Below are positions 26,597 through 36,780 of a DNA stretch of 64,000 bases, piece by piece. The stretch comes from an uncultured Pelagibacteraceae bacterium (GTDB taxonomy: Bacteria > Pseudomonadota > Alphaproteobacteria > Pelagibacterales > Pelagibacteraceae), in assembly GCA_902559395.1 (NCBI GenBank), contig CACEHR010000005.1, positions 1 to 64,000 of the forward strand. Direction: 5' to 3'. The translations under genes were made by a program, and so were the position numbers. The notes under the pieces are model-generated. The model was given only the letters and a program-made list of their open reading frames with translations, was not told the DNA's origin and searched no databases. The stretch's first letter is position 1; each line of letters starts with the position of its first letter.

Positions 26597-28815
26597 TAAA
26601 TTGACCTCTCTGTAGATGTAACACTAAAAGCTTCTATTGTGTCATTTTTTTGGAAATCCATATAATCTTTGACTGTAATTCCACATTCTTGACCACCACT
26701 TACCTGTTTTACCTGATTTTTTTCCCTAAATATTGATGAAACTTTTCCAGTATAAATTATAGCACCATCCCTAATAATTCTAACATCTGAAGCACTATTA
26801 ATTTCTCCTTCGGTTACTTTTGAACCTGCAACTTTTCCAGCACCTGAAACTTTAAATATTTCCAAGATTTGTGCTGTACCAGTAATTGTTTCTTGGACAT
26901 CAGGTGCCAATAATCCTGACATTCTTTGTTTAATATAATCTAAAACTTCGTAAATAATATTGTATGAGGATATTTTTATTTTTTCATTTTCAGCAAGTTT
27001 TTTTGCTTCTTTACTTGGTTTAACATTAAAAGCTATTAATACTGCATTTGAAGCTTTAGCTAATGTAACATCTGTCTCTGTTACCATTCCAATATCTGCT
27101 AAAATTATTTTAGGTTTGACTTCATCATGCTTAATTTGGCTAATTGCATTTTTAATTGCTTCTGATGATCCATGTACATCAGATTTAATAATTAAATTTA
27201 ATTCTTCTGTGGATTTATCTGAGAAAGCAGAATCTTGAGTAGCAAAAGTTAGTGGATTTTTTCCATCTTTACTTTCTTGAGCTCTATTTTCACTCAATGT
27301 TTTAGCTTCTTTTTCGGTATCTAGAACAATAAAATCATCTCCAGCTTTTGCTGCACCATTAATACCTAAAATTTCAACAGGAGTTGAAGGTAAGGCTTCA
27401 TTAATATTTTGTCCTTTATCATTAATAATTGCTCTAACTTTTCCCCATTTTAAACCACTTACAAAAAAATCACCTTTCTTAAGTGTTCCAGTGGTAATAA
27501 TTATATTTGCAACTGGACCCCTACCAACATCAATTTTTGACTCTAAAACTATACCTGTAGCTTTAGACTCATAATCTGTTTTAAGGTCTAAAATCTCTGC
27601 TTGAAGTATTATAGACTCAACTAATTTATCTAAGTTTTGTTTTGTTTTAGTTGAAATTTCAACCATTAAAGTATCACCAGATAAATCTTCAGCGATCAAT
27701 TCGTGTTCTAATAATTGATTTTTTATTTTCTGTGGATCTGCCTCTGGTAGATCGCATTTATTTATTGCTACAACTATTGGAACATTTGCAGCTTTAGCAT
27801 GTTTAATAGACTCAACTGTTTGAGGTTTAACCCCATCATCAGCAGCGACTACTAAAACAACTACGTCTGTTAATTTTGATCCTCTTGCTCTCATCTCTGT
27901 AAAAGCAGCGTGGCCTGGTGTATCAATAAATGTTAATTTATTATTTTGGCTCTCAATTTGATAAGCTCCAATATGTTGAGTTATTCCACCAAATTCTCCT
28001 GAAACTACATTTGCACTTCTGAGTACATCTAGCACTGAGGTTTTACCGTGATCAACATGGCCCATGACGGTAACTATTGGGGGTCGATTTTTTAAATTTT
28101 CAGTTCTCGAAGCTTTTATTTTTTGAATTATTTCTTCTGCTTTCTCTTCTCTAATTGGATTATGACCAAATTCTTTAACTAAATATTCTGCAGTATCTGC
28201 AGCTAATGTTTGATTGATAGTCACAGTAACACCCATACCGAACAAATGCTTAATTACATTGCTTGATTGTTCAGCCATTCTATTTGCAAGTTCTCTTACT
28301 GTGATTGCTTCAGGAATATTAACATCTCTTTTAATCGGTTTTAAATTTTCTTGAGAATCATCTTTTGTGGCATTTTTAATTTCTTTTTGTCTTGCTCTCT
28401 TAACTGATGCTAAACTTCTTTGTTTTGCATCAATCTCATCACTTAGTGCTCTTGATACAGTTAACTTTAACTCTCTCTTCTTTGTTCCAGCTTTTAAAGT
28501 CTTTCTATCTTTGTTTTCACTATCTCCTTTAAGTCTTTTGGTAGCCCTTTGTTCTGCTAGTTTTCTCTTTTCAAAATCGTTTGTTATAGAGGGTAATTTA
28601 GGATTAAATGAAGGTTTTGACGGTGCTCCTCTGTTGAAAGTTGAGGATGTTCTCGGCTTATTTGTGCTAGATCTAAATGATCCGCCTCTACTTGAGAGTT
28701 TTCCGGTTTGTTTTTCAATTACTACAGAATTTTTTCCTTGAGATTTAGCTATCTCAATGTTCTTGATTGATTTTTTGGCTGAGCCTGAAATTGTTAATTT
28801 TGTTTTTTTCTCCAT
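26596..28815 (-). CDS. infB: Translation initiation factor IF-2
   Basis: A 739-residue GTPase delivering initiator tRNA to the ribosome. A charged, low-complexity N-terminal region (about residues 1-160) precedes the IF2_N segment with [13 protein letters not shown]. The G domain has [11 protein letters not shown] (G1), DTPGHAAF (G3) and NKCDLP (G4), and is followed by domains II-IV ending near SVTSTERSI. It is separated from nusA by 10 bases; the ylxR gene often found between them is missing. Confidence 0.97.
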   Translation of the reverse strand: MEKKTKLTISGSAKKSIKNIEIAKSQGKNSVVIEKQTGKLSSRGGSFRSSTNKPRTSSTFNRGAPSKPSFNPKLPSITNDFEKRKLAEQRATKRLKGDSENKDRKTLKAGTKKRELKLTVSRALSDEIDAKQRSLASVKRARQKEIKNATKDDSQENLKPIKRDVNIPEAITVRELANRMAEQSSNVIKHLFGMGVTVTINQTLAADTAEYLVKEFGHNPIREEKAEEIIQKIKASRTENLKNRPPIVTVMGHVDHGKTSVLDVLRSANVVSGEFGGITQHIGAYQIESQNNKLTFIDTPGHAAFTEMRARGSKLTDVVVLVVAADDGVKPQTVESIKHAKAANVPIVVAINKCDLPEADPQKIKNQLLEHELIAEDLSGDTLMVEISTKTKQNLDKLVESIILQAEILDLKTDYESKATGIVLESKIDVGRGPVANIIITTGTLKKGDFFVSGLKWGKVRAIINDKGQNINEALPSTPVEILGINGAAKAGDDFIVLDTEKEAKTLSENRAQESKDGKNPLTFATQDSAFSDKSTEELNLIIKSDVHGSSEAIKNAISQIKHDEVKPKIILADIGMVTETDVTLAKASNAVLIAFNVKPSKEAKKLAENEKIKISSYNIIYEVLDYIKQRMSGLLAPDVQETITGTAQILEIFKVSGAGKVAGSKVTEGEINSASDVRIIRDGAIIYTGKVSSIFREKNQVKQVSGGQECGITVKDYMDFQKNDTIEAFSVTSTERSI

Positions 28816-28825
28816 ACCTCATCAC

Positions 28826-30379
28826 TCAATCTTTATAAACAATGTTTCGCGCAGACATAATTAGTTCATCCGCTTCTTCTTTTGATAAAGCAAAATCTTC
28901 CAGATAACCTTGGATTTTCACTCTCTCACCTTTAACCTGATCATAACCACCAGTTAATTCATCAGATGCTAAGTCTGCAAAATCTTGTAAACTTAAAATT
29001 TTTTGTTCACCAAGTGTAACTAACATTCCTGGTGTTAATCCCTTTAAATTAATCAAAGCATCTTCAAGACCTAATTCTTTTATTCTCTGAGAAATATCCT
29101 CCTGATCCTTTTCATGGAACTCTTTAGCTCTTTCTATCAATGCTTTGGCGGTATCTTCTTCTATACCTTCTATCTTCATTAAATTTTCAGCTGAACTATC
29201 TTTGATGTCGTCAATAGTTGAAAAACCTTCGGCGACAAGTAACTGACCTAACGTTTCGTCCAACTCTAAATTTTTAACAAAGTTCTCTGTTTTTTCTTTA
29301 AATTCTAATTGTCTTCGTTCAGAATCCTCTGCGTCTGTCATTATATTTATTTCATAATTTAAGAGTTTTGTCGCAAGTCGAACATTTTGACCTCTTCTTC
29401 CAATTGCTTTACTTAAGTTTTCTTCAGTTAGAATTACATCAAGTTTTTTTCTTTCACTATCAACGTTAACTCTTTGTACTTCAGCTGGGGATAGCGCATT
29501 TGAAACCAAAATTGCAGGATCTTCTGACCAATTTACTATATCAATTTTTTCACCTTGAAGTTCATTTACAACAGCCTGTACTCTTGAACCTCTCATACCT
29601 ACACAAGCACCAACCGGATCTAAAGATGTATCAACTGCTTTAACACATATTTTTGCTCTACTTCCAGGATCCCTTGAAGATGACTTGATTTCTATTAATC
29701 CATCATAAATTTCTGGGACTTCTTGAACAAAAAGCTTTTCCATAAATTTAGGATGAGCTCTAGAAAGAAATATTTGTTGTCCTCTAGGCTCTCTTCTAAC
29801 ATCATAGCAATAAGCTTTTATACGATCACCTGCTTTTATATTTTCACGAGGAATCAATTCATTTTTCTGAATTATTGCTTCAGTTCTTCCTAAATCTACA
29901 ATTACATTTCCAAATTCTAATCTTTTGACAATCCCACTTAAAATTGAGTCTTTCTTATCAATAAAATCATTAAATTGTCTTTCTCTTTCAGCTTCTCTTA
30001 CATTAAAACTAATTACCTGTTTTGCTGTTTGCGCGGCGATTCTTCCAAAATCAAATGAAGGAAGCGGTTGTAAAACTTCGTCGCCAATAGACTTGTCTTT
30101 GTTTAATTCATTTAAATTGATTGCGTCCTCTAATTTTATTTCTGTATTTGCATTTTCAGGATTTTCAGCAATAACCAATTTTCTAAAAAGCTCAATATCA
30201 CCATTGTCTCTATTTATAGAAACTTTAATTTCATTTTCCTGTCCAAATTTTGATTTTGCAGCTTTTGCAATACCCGTTTCCATAGAACTTATAATGAGTT
30301 CTTTATCAATTGATTTTTCTAAAGCTACAGCTTCAGCAATTCTTAATAATTCAAGTTTATCTGCTCTTTTATTCAACAT
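28826..30379 (-). CDS. nusA: Transcription termination/antitermination factor NusA
   Basis: A 517-residue RNA-polymerase-binding factor. The N-terminal domain begins MLNKRADKLELLRIAEAVALEK. An S1 domain follows (GIVKRLEFGNVIVDLG), then KH domains (GACVGMRGSRVQAV and KAIGRRGQNVRLA) and acidic helix-hairpin-helix repeats at the C-terminus. The frame is open to 30418, but 30379 gives the conserved start, with GGAG 11 bases upstream. A terminator-like hairpin sits immediately before that site. The rimP gene usually preceding nusA is absent. Confidence 0.96.
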   Translation of the reverse strand: MLNKRADKLELLRIAEAVALEKSIDKELIISSMETGIAKAAKSKFGQENEIKVSINRDNGDIELFRKLVIAENPENANTEIKLEDAINLNELNKDKSIGDEVLQPLPSFDFGRIAAQTAKQVISFNVREAERERQFNDFIDKKDSILSGIVKRLEFGNVIVDLGRTEAIIQKNELIPRENIKAGDRIKAYCYDVRREPRGQQIFLSRAHPKFMEKLFVQEVPEIYDGLIEIKSSSRDPGSRAKICVKAVDTSLDPVGACVGMRGSRVQAVVNELQGEKIDIVNWSEDPAILVSNALSPAEVQRVNVDSERKKLDVILTEENLSKAIGRRGQNVRLATKLLNYEINIMTDAEDSERRQLEFKEKTENFVKNLELDETLGQLLVAEGFSTIDDIKDSSAENLMKIEGIEEDTAKALIERAKEFHEKDQEDISQRIKELGLEDALINLKGLTPGMLVTLGEQKILSLQDFADLASDELTGGYDQVKGERVKIQGYLEDFALSKEEADELIMSARNIVYKD

Positions 30380-30390
30380 AATTTTGTTTG

Positions 30391-30421
30391 CTCCAAAAAA
30401 AAATGGGCTTAAGCCCATTTT
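30391..30421 (-). terminator. Terminator-like hairpin abutting the nusA ribosome binding site; candidate attenuator
   Basis: On the minus strand a perfect 22-base inverted repeat at 30421-30400 forms a nine-base-pair stem (arm AAAATGGGC) with loop TTAA. It runs into a T9 tract that ends directly at GGAG (30394-30391), the nusA Shine-Dalgarno sequence. It could end metK transcripts, but nothing shaped like a promoter fits between it and nusA, so nusA transcription must pass through it. Confidence 0.75.
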
Positions 30422-30444
30422 GTAAAGTTCAATAATGTAGTTGC

Positions 30445-30472
30445 AATATATTAAAGTTTTTTTTTAATTCAA
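30445..30472 (-). promoter_or_regulatory. Candidate nusA promoter upstream of the leader hairpin
   Basis: On the minus strand TTGAAT (30472-30467) is followed after 16 bases by TATATT (30450-30445) in the metK-nusA gap. Transcripts from here would carry the terminator-like hairpin in a leader of about 60 bases. In such an AT-rich genome this match is only suggestive. Confidence 0.4.
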
Positions 30473-30478
30473 TAGAAA

Positions 30479-31648
30479 CTATTTAGTAAAAACATTAATT
30501 TTATCAGTTTTTTCCCATGAAAATGAACCATTTTCTTCAGGTGCTCTCCCAAAATGGCCGTAAGCAGATGTTTTTTCATATATTGGTTTATTTAAATTTA
30601 ACATTTCTCTAATACCTCTAGGGCTCAAATCAAAGTTTTCTTTAATCTTTTCTACAACAAATTTATTTTTATCTGGATCGTTATCAAATAAATCCACATA
30701 AATAGACAATGGTTTTGATACACCAATCGCATAAGCTAATTGAATTAAACATTTGTCTGCAATTTTTGAACCAACTACGTTCTTTGCTATATACCTTGCA
30801 GCGTAAGCTGCTGACCTATCAACTTTAGTTGGATCTTTTCCGGAAAAAGCACCACCACCATGAGGTGCAGCTCCACCATAAGTATCAACAATAATTTTTC
30901 TACCAGTCAAACCACAATCTCCATCAGGACCACCAATCACAAAATTACCTGTTGGATTTACATAAAACTCATCTTCATTGAAACCATTAAGAAAATTCTC
31001 AGGAATAGATTTTAACATATAAGGTCTTAATAAATCTCTTACTTGCGCTTGATTAACATCAGCTGAATGTTGTGAAGATATTACCACTGATTTAACTTTT
31101 GAGGGTTTTCCATCAACATATTCAAATGTTACTTGGCTTTTTGAGTCTGGTTCAATATTTTTTAATTTTCCTGACTTTCTATCTTCCGCCATCAATCTTA
31201 AAATTTTATGAGAATAATGAATTGGTGCTGGCATTAAAACATCTGTTTCATTACATGCGTATCCAAACATAATACCTTGATCTCCAGCTCCTTCATCTTT
31301 ATTTCCTGATGAGTCCACTCCCATCGCAATATCAGCTGATTGCGAATGTAAATGACTTTCAATTTTTGTAGCTTCTTTCCAAGTAAATCCTTCTTGGTCA
31401 TAACCAATATCTTTTATACAATTTCTTACTTTTTCAATTAATTCATCTTTTTTAATTTCTGGCCCTCTTACCTCACCAGCTAAAACAACTTTATTTGTCG
31501 TAGTTAGTGTTTCGCAAGCAACTCTAGAATATGGATCTCCAGAAATATAACTATCAACAACCATATCTGAAATCCTATCAGACACTTTATCTGGATGGCC
31601 TTCTGAAACTGACTCACTTGTGAAAAGATAATTTTTTAAATTACTCAT
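30479..31648 (-). CDS. metK: S-adenosylmethionine synthetase
   Basis: A 389-residue enzyme forming SAM from methionine and [17 protein letters not shown] (residues about 13-26), [12 protein letters not shown] (about 120-131) and [16 protein letters not shown] (about 264-279) are the signature motifs. Its start lies eight bases inside the lnt 3' end, leaving no room for a SAM riboswitch in front. Confidence 0.97.
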   Translation of the reverse strand: MSNLKNYLFTSESVSEGHPDKVSDRISDMVVDSYISGDPYSRVACETLTTTNKVVLAGEVRGPEIKKDELIEKVRNCIKDIGYDQEGFTWKEATKIESHLHSQSADIAMGVDSSGNKDEGAGDQGIMFGYACNETDVLMPAPIHYSHKILRLMAEDRKSGKLKNIEPDSKSQVTFEYVDGKPSKVKSVVISSQHSADVNQAQVRDLLRPYMLKSIPENFLNGFNEDEFYVNPTGNFVIGGPDGDCGLTGRKIIVDTYGGAAPHGGGAFSGKDPTKVDRSAAYAARYIAKNVVGSKIADKCLIQLAYAIGVSKPLSIYVDLFDNDPDKNKFVVEKIKENFDLSPRGIREMLNLNKPIYEKTSAYGHFGRAPEENGSFSWEKTDKINVFTK

Positions 31649-33185
31649 TTCTTAGTTTCTTAAATGAAAATATTAAAAAAATATACAATAAAATTATAAA
31701 TCCAAAAATTTTATTTCCAAATTTTGCAAATAGGGTCGACTCTATTTTTCTTGTCTCACTTAAATCTATGTAACCTGATTTATTTATATCAACTTTTTGC
31801 TCTATAACTCCAAGTGGATTAATAATTGCTGATGTACCATTATTTGCTGATCTTAAAACATATTTTCCACTCTCTATCGCTCTAAAAATACTATGAGTTA
31901 AATGTTGCTCTGGTCCAATTGATTTACCAAACCAACCATCTTCAGAAATATTTACAATATAATCAAACTTGCTATTTGAGAAAATTTTGCCAGAGTAAAT
32001 TATCTCATAACAAATGAGAGGTAATATTTTCACTGATAAATTACTATATTTCAGATCAATTATGTTTCTTTCTGCACCTTTTGAATAAGATTGGTACTCA
32101 TTAGTAATTGTTTTTAAACCAATACTTTTTAATATTTTTTCAAAAGGTAAAAATTCGCCAAAAGGAACAAGATTAATTTTCTTATATGAATTGATTATAT
32201 TTAGATTGTGATCATAAATAGATAGTGAATTAAAATGTTTTATAGTTTTATTATCATCTTCTTTGCTATTAATTCCTATTGCTAACAAATGATTTTCATT
32301 GAATTCATTTTCAAACAACCATTTGTATTCTTTTAGTTGATCTTGTGAAATACCTGGAATTATACCTTCTGGCCAAATAAAAATTATTTTTTCATTTTTT
32401 TTAGTTGAACTGATTTCAATTAGCTCTTCTATTGCTGTTATAGGGTTAATATTATTATAAAATCTATCTATGCCTATATTTGAACTTAAAATTCTTATTT
32501 TATAATCAAGCTTTTTTAATTGTTGATTATTAAATTTTTCTAAATTTTGTGAACCAAGTATATAAAATGACATCGTTGTTACAAGAAATGCAATACAAAT
32601 ACTAATATCTTTTTTATTTTCTCTTAAAATGAATATTGATGGGCTTGTGAATAATGAAATACAGAAAAGATTAAAGCTATAAGTGCCTATGATTGATGTG
32701 ATGTTTAAAATTTCTATTTGATTATAGAAACTATAAGCAATTAAATTCCAAGGAAAACCAGTGAGTATTGATCCTCTTAGAAATTCTACTATTCCAAATA
32801 TTAAAGAAAAAAGAAAAAATGAACTCAAATTTTCTTTTAGTTTTAAAACTACAAATAAGTAAGCGACTAAAGCGTAAAATAAAGCCAGGAAACCAGGTAT
32901 TAAAATTATTGTTAAAGGTATTAAAAATTTAAAATTTTGATCAAAGGTTAATGATATTGATATCCAATATAAATTACTTACAAAATAACCAAACCCAAAT
33001 AACCATCCATAAAGAAAAAATATTTTTTTATTTTTACAAAACTCTATTTTCTTTACTAAAAATATATAGAATAGACTGAAAGTTAAAAAATTAATTACAA
33101 CATAATTAAATGGAGGTAAACTTAAGGAAGTAAGAGCTCCTAATAAAATTAAATAAATTAATTCAATATAAAATTTATTTTTCAA
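31641..33185 (-). CDS. lnt: Apolipoprotein N-acyltransferase
   Basis: A 514-residue inner-membrane enzyme that adds the third acyl chain to lipoproteins. An N-terminal multi-helix membrane part (about residues 1-210) precedes a nitrilase-like domain with the catalytic Glu in WPEGIIPG, Lys in [13 protein letters not shown] and Cys in [10 protein letters not shown] final hydrophobic helix ends the protein. The corC gene often found between ybeY and lnt is absent (one base gap). Confidence 0.93.
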   Translation of the reverse strand: MKNKFYIELIYLILLGALTSLSLPPFNYVVINFLTFSLFYIFLVKKIEFCKNKKIFFLYGWLFGFGYFVSNLYWISISLTFDQNFKFLIPLTIILIPGFLALFYALVAYLFVVLKLKENLSSFFLFSLIFGIVEFLRGSILTGFPWNLIAYSFYNQIEILNITSIIGTYSFNLFCISLFTSPSIFILRENKKDISICIAFLVTTMSFYILGSQNLEKFNNQQLKKLDYKIRILSSNIGIDRFYNNINPITAIEELIEISSTKKNEKIIFIWPEGIIPGISQDQLKEYKWLFENEFNENHLLAIGINSKEDDNKTIKHFNSLSIYDHNLNIINSYKKINLVPFGEFLPFEKILKSIGLKTITNEYQSYSKGAERNIIDLKYSNLSVKILPLICYEIIYSGKIFSNSKFDYIVNISEDGWFGKSIGPEQHLTHSIFRAIESGKYVLRSANNGTSAIINPLGVIEQKVDINKSGYIDLSETRKIESTLFAKFGNKIFGFIILLYIFLIFSFKKLRNE

Positions 33186-33186
33186 T

Positions 33187-33648
33187 TTAATTTATTTTTG
33201 ATTGCACAGATTTATATAATAGATTTTCCTCTTTTAACATTTTCGAATAGTCTTTATTTTTTTTATGATCAAATCCTAAAAGATGAAGAAAACCATGTAT
33301 GAATATTTTAGTAACTTTTTCTTTAAAAGATTTTAAATCTTGTGATCTTGGTTTGTCTAGATAATTATAGCTGATGATAATGTCTCCAAGATAAGTATTT
33401 TTTGAAATTTTTAAATTTTTATTTAATGGAAAAGATAAAATATCGGTAGATTTATTTTTTTTTCTAAAAACCTTATTTAAATTTTTTATATTCTTATTGT
33501 TTGAAAGTAATAGTGTGAAAGTTACTTTTTTATTTAAAAATTTATATTTTTTTGGAAAAGCTTTACATATTTTTTTAAAAAAAATATCTTTATTTTTAAG
33601 CCTTTTTGACCAGGCCTTCTCCTCAGAGAAGACATTAATACTAATCAT
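33187..33648 (-). CDS. ybeY: Endoribonuclease YbeY
   Basis: A 153-residue metal-dependent RNase for 16S rRNA maturation and ribosome quality control. The zinc site HGFLHLLGFDH (H-x3-H-x5-H) lies near residue 118. The N-terminal half has NKVFRKKNKSTDILSFP. The start overlaps the phoH 3' end by eight bases. Confidence 0.94.
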   Translation of the reverse strand: MISINVFSEEKAWSKRLKNKDIFFKKICKAFPKKYKFLNKKVTFTLLLSNNKNIKNLNKVFRKKNKSTDILSFPLNKNLKISKNTYLGDIIISYNYLDKPRSQDLKSFKEKVTKIFIHGFLHLLGFDHKKNKDYSKMLKEENLLYKSVQSKIN

Positions 33649-34636
33649 TATTTGAGTATGCTTTAACTATTTTAGAAACCAGTGGATGTCTAACTACATC
33701 TGAGTGATCAAAATCGACAATAGATATTTCCTTTAAATGTCCAAGCAACTCTTTTGATCGAACCAATCCTGACATGTTTTTATTTGGTAAATCAATTTGA
33801 GAAGGATCTCCATTAACTACTATTTTAGAATTTTCTCCAATACGTGTTAAAAACATTTTAATCTGAGTATCTGTAGCATTTTGCGCTTCATCTAAAATTG
33901 CAAAGGAATTTTTAAGAGTTCTACCTCTCATAAAAGCTAAAGGTGCAATCTCTATATCTCCAATCTCAATCATTCTCTGAATTTTTTCAAAGTCAAAGAG
34001 ATCATATAAAGAGTCATACAAAGGTCTAAGATAAGGATCTACTTTTTCCTTCATATCACCAGGTAAAAATCCCAAACGCTCACCTGCTTCTACAGCAGGT
34101 CTTGAAAGAATAATTCTCTCAATCTTTTTTTCTAAAAGCATTGTTAAGCCTACGGCAACTGCCAGAAAAGTTTTTCCAGTTCCTGCTGGCCCGGCTGAAA
34201 TTACAATATCACTCTCTCTCAAAGCTCTCACATAGTTTTTTTGTTTTTCAGATCTAGGAATTATAGATTTTTTTGGAGTTTTGATAATATCTGTAACATT
34301 ATTATTTTTTACTTTTTCATTAATCATAAAGTTATCAACCGATGAAAGTATATCTTTATTCTCTATACTTCCATTATTAATAAACTGATTAGCCAAAAAT
34401 TGAATAGCATTTTTAATTTTTTCATTCTTTTCAGGTGTTGATTTAATTAAAATTGAATTTCCCCTTGAATATAAACTGCAATTTGTAATTTTTTCTAATT
34501 CTTGTAAATTTTTATTAAATTCCCCAACAACACCCATTAACAAGTCATTGTCTTGAAATATAACACTTAAAGAATTGTTATCTGAATAAACAAATTTTAA
34601 AGACTGATCGATATTTTTTTTAGTTATTCCACTCAA
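33641..34636 (-). CDS. PhoH-family ATPase
   Basis: A 331-residue PhoH-like nucleotide-binding protein. Walker A is SAGPAGTGKTFLAVAVG near residue 151, Walker B is FAILDEAQNAT, and an N-terminal KH-like segment precedes them. It is linked with ybeY in most bacteria and probably acts in RNA or ribosome processing; the exact role is not settled. Confidence 0.92.
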   Translation of the reverse strand: MSGITKKNIDQSLKFVYSDNNSLSVIFQDNDLLMGVVGEFNKNLQELEKITNCSLYSRGNSILIKSTPEKNEKIKNAIQFLANQFINNGSIENKDILSSVDNFMINEKVKNNNVTDIIKTPKKSIIPRSEKQKNYVRALRESDIVISAGPAGTGKTFLAVAVGLTMLLEKKIERIILSRPAVEAGERLGFLPGDMKEKVDPYLRPLYDSLYDLFDFEKIQRMIEIGDIEIAPLAFMRGRTLKNSFAILDEAQNATDTQIKMFLTRIGENSKIVVNGDPSQIDLPNKNMSGLVRSKELLGHLKEISIVDFDHSDVVRHPLVSKIVKAYSNND

Positions 34637-34639
34637 ATT

Positions 34640-35968
34640 TTATGCAACCTTCTTGTCTGAATTAGTTATAGCTTCACCGAATAAAGTATTTCTATTACTA
34701 TCTTTAATTCTCACTTTAACTATTTTTCCAATATCATTCTTTTTACCATTAAAAATTACAGATGTCATATACTCAGATCTACCAAAAGCTTTGTTTTTAT
34801 CTTCGGTTAAATTTTCAACCAATACATCAATAACTTTACTCTCCAATGATTTATTCATTCGTATTTGATTTTCGAATAAAATATTCTGAATTTTTTCTAA
34901 TCTTTCAATAGAAATTTTTTTTTCAATTAATTCTAAATTTTCAGCTATTGTTCCTGGTCTTGGGCTAAAGATGAAAGAATAAGAGTTAATAAATTTTACC
35001 CTTTCAATTAAATTAAAGGTATCTTTAAAATCCTGATCTTCTTCACCAGGATAACCTATTATAAAATCGCTTGAAAATTCTATATTTGGATTAATTTCTT
35101 TTAATTTATCAAAAGTATTTAAATATTCCTCAATAGTATGTTTTCTGTTCATTAATTTTAAAATTTTATTAGATCCACTTTGGACAGGTAAATGCACAAG
35201 TGGCATTAACTTTTTAGAATTTTTATAAACTTCAATCAAATCCTCCGTCATATCTTTTGGGTGAGATGTTGTATATCTAACTCTTTTAATTTCAGATATT
35301 TTTTCAATGTTAAATATTAAATCTGATAGTCTGTATCCTTCATTATCATAAGCATTTACATTTTGACCAAGTAAAATTATTTCTTTTGCACCATTATCAG
35401 CTAAATATTTTGCTTCATCCAAAATTTGATTAAATGGTCGAGAATATTCTGGTCCTCTTGTGTATGGGACTACACAAAAATGACAGAACTTATCACATCC
35501 TTCTTGAATGGTTAAAAAAGATGAAACTTTTCCAGCTTCATTTTTTATTTTGCTTAAATATTTAAATTTAGAAACTGCATCAAACTCAGTCTCTTCTATC
35601 TTTTTCTTTTTTTCAGTATAATTTATAATTGTATCGTTAATTTTATGATAAGCTTGAGGACCAATTACTAAATCTATGTAAGGTTCTCTTTTAAGCATTT
35701 CTTGGTTTTCTGCTTGAGCAACACACCCTGCAATAATCACCAATGGTTTTTTTTTAGATCTAAAAATTTTTTTTACTCTACCTATTTCATGATAAACTTT
35801 TTCTTTTGCTTTATCCCTAATGTGACATGTGTTTAAAAGATAACAGTTTGCTTCTTCATACTTCTCTGTTTTTTCATAACCAATTTTTTTAACTGAATCA
35901 TATATCCTATTAGAGTCATACTCATTCATTTGACATCCAAACGTTTTAATAAATATTTTTTGATTCAT
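34640..35968 (-). CDS. miaB: tRNA-2-methylthio-N6-dimethylallyladenosine synthase
   Basis: A 442-residue radical-SAM methylthiotransferase modifying A37 of tRNAs. The N-terminal cluster domain has FGCQMNEYDS plus two more cysteines (NTCHIRDKA, AGCVAQAE). The radical-SAM motif is CDKFCHFC (about residues 157-164), and a C-terminal TRAM domain follows. Starts two bases after the fur stop. Confidence 0.95.
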   Translation of the reverse strand: MNQKIFIKTFGCQMNEYDSNRIYDSVKKIGYEKTEKYEEANCYLLNTCHIRDKAKEKVYHEIGRVKKIFRSKKKPLVIIAGCVAQAENQEMLKREPYIDLVIGPQAYHKINDTIINYTEKKKKIEETEFDAVSKFKYLSKIKNEAGKVSSFLTIQEGCDKFCHFCVVPYTRGPEYSRPFNQILDEAKYLADNGAKEIILLGQNVNAYDNEGYRLSDLIFNIEKISEIKRVRYTTSHPKDMTEDLIEVYKNSKKLMPLVHLPVQSGSNKILKLMNRKHTIEEYLNTFDKLKEINPNIEFSSDFIIGYPGEEDQDFKDTFNLIERVKFINSYSFIFSPRPGTIAENLELIEKKISIERLEKIQNILFENQIRMNKSLESKVIDVLVENLTEDKNKAFGRSEYMTSVIFNGKKNDIGKIVKVRIKDSNRNTLFGEAITNSDKKVA

Positions 35969-35970
35969 AA

Positions 35971-36384
35971 TTATTGGGATTTTTTCTTAACCCCATATAA
36001 TTCTAATTTATGGTCTACTAATTTATATCCATATTTTTCTGCAACTTTTTTTTGTAACTTTTCAATTTCTTCGTCTACAAATTCTATAATCTCACCAGTT
36101 TTCACATCTATTAAATGATCGTGATGGCCTTCATTTAATTCTTCATATCTAGCTTTTCCACCTTTAAACTCATGCTTTGTTAATATTCCAGATTCTTCAA
36201 ATAGTTTTACTGTTCTATAAACAGTTGCAATACTTATTTTTGGATCGATTTTAGACACTCTATTATAAAGTTCATCAACATCCGGATGGTCAGAAGACTC
36301 TGACATTACTTGTGCAATTACTCTTCTTTGATCAGTTAATTTAACTCCTTTTGCTATACATTTTTGCTCTATTGTTTCTGACAT
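35971..36384 (-). CDS. fur: Fur-family regulator (Fur/Mur type)
   Basis: A 137-residue ferric or manganese uptake regulator homologue. Winged-helix region: GVKLTDQRRVIAQVM and ISIATVYRTVKLFEESGIL. Metal-site region: ARYEELNEGHHDHLIDVKTG. C-terminal CxxC zinc motifs are absent, as in many alphaproteobacterial Fur/Mur proteins, which often sense manganese. Its location upstream of miaB is conserved. The metal specificity is unproven. Confidence 0.92.
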   Translation of the reverse strand: MSETIEQKCIAKGVKLTDQRRVIAQVMSESSDHPDVDELYNRVSKIDPKISIATVYRTVKLFEESGILTKHEFKGGKARYEELNEGHHDHLIDVKTGEIIEFVDEEIEKLQKKVAEKYGYKLVDHKLELYGVKKKSQ

Positions 36385-36393
36385 AAAATAATT

Positions 36394-36780
36394 TTAACTT
36401 AAATAAATAGGGTTAATCAAATTTTTTTTAATATTAAATTTATCGCACAAATGAGGGATATTTTCGTATTTTATGTCTTTTTCACCTTTAAAATCTTGAA
36501 TGCTATAACAATAGTAATCAATATTATTAGTTAAATTAAATGCTTTAACTATAGAAAATGAATTTCTTATTCCTGCAAAACTTCCAGGCCCTCTATTTAA
36601 ATAAATTGTATTAATATCTTTCAAGTTTAATTGATGAGAATTTAAAAAATCATTAATAATTAAAGTTAATTTTTCATAATTAATTTTAGTATTCTCTTTA
36701 GTAATATTATAAATATCATTACTAGTTATGATCATTAAAAAAATTTTTTCACTGGCTACATCAATTATCAGTTTATTCAT
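36394..36780 (-). CDS. tsaB: Short TsaB (t6A biosynthesis) protein
   Basis: A 128-residue member of the TsaB/YeaZ family, partner of TsaD in making t6A37 of tRNA. MNKLIIDVASEKIFLMI is the first strand, and LNRGPGSFAGIRNSF (about residues 60-75) is the family signature. It ends NPIYLS, like the usual C-terminal P-x-YL(R). The usual length is about 200-230, so the second domain seems deleted while the tail is kept. The start at 36780 is fixed by the first strand; this overlaps the divergent deacetylase gene by 53 bases. Confidence 0.82.
   Translation of the reverse strand: MNKLIIDVASEKIFLMIITSNDIYNITKENTKINYEKLTLIINDFLNSHQLNLKDINTIYLNRGPGSFAGIRNSFSIVKAFNLTNNIDYYCYSIQDFKGEKDIKYENIPHLCDKFNIKKNLINPIYLS

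Noticed and set aside
30380-30418. Upstream extension of nusA by 13 residues
   Set aside because: The extension would be translated through the terminator hairpin and T-run, and MLNKRADKLELL is the conserved NusA start.
31649-33185. SAM riboswitch upstream of metK
   Set aside because: The metK start lies inside the lnt coding region, so there is no leader for a riboswitch.
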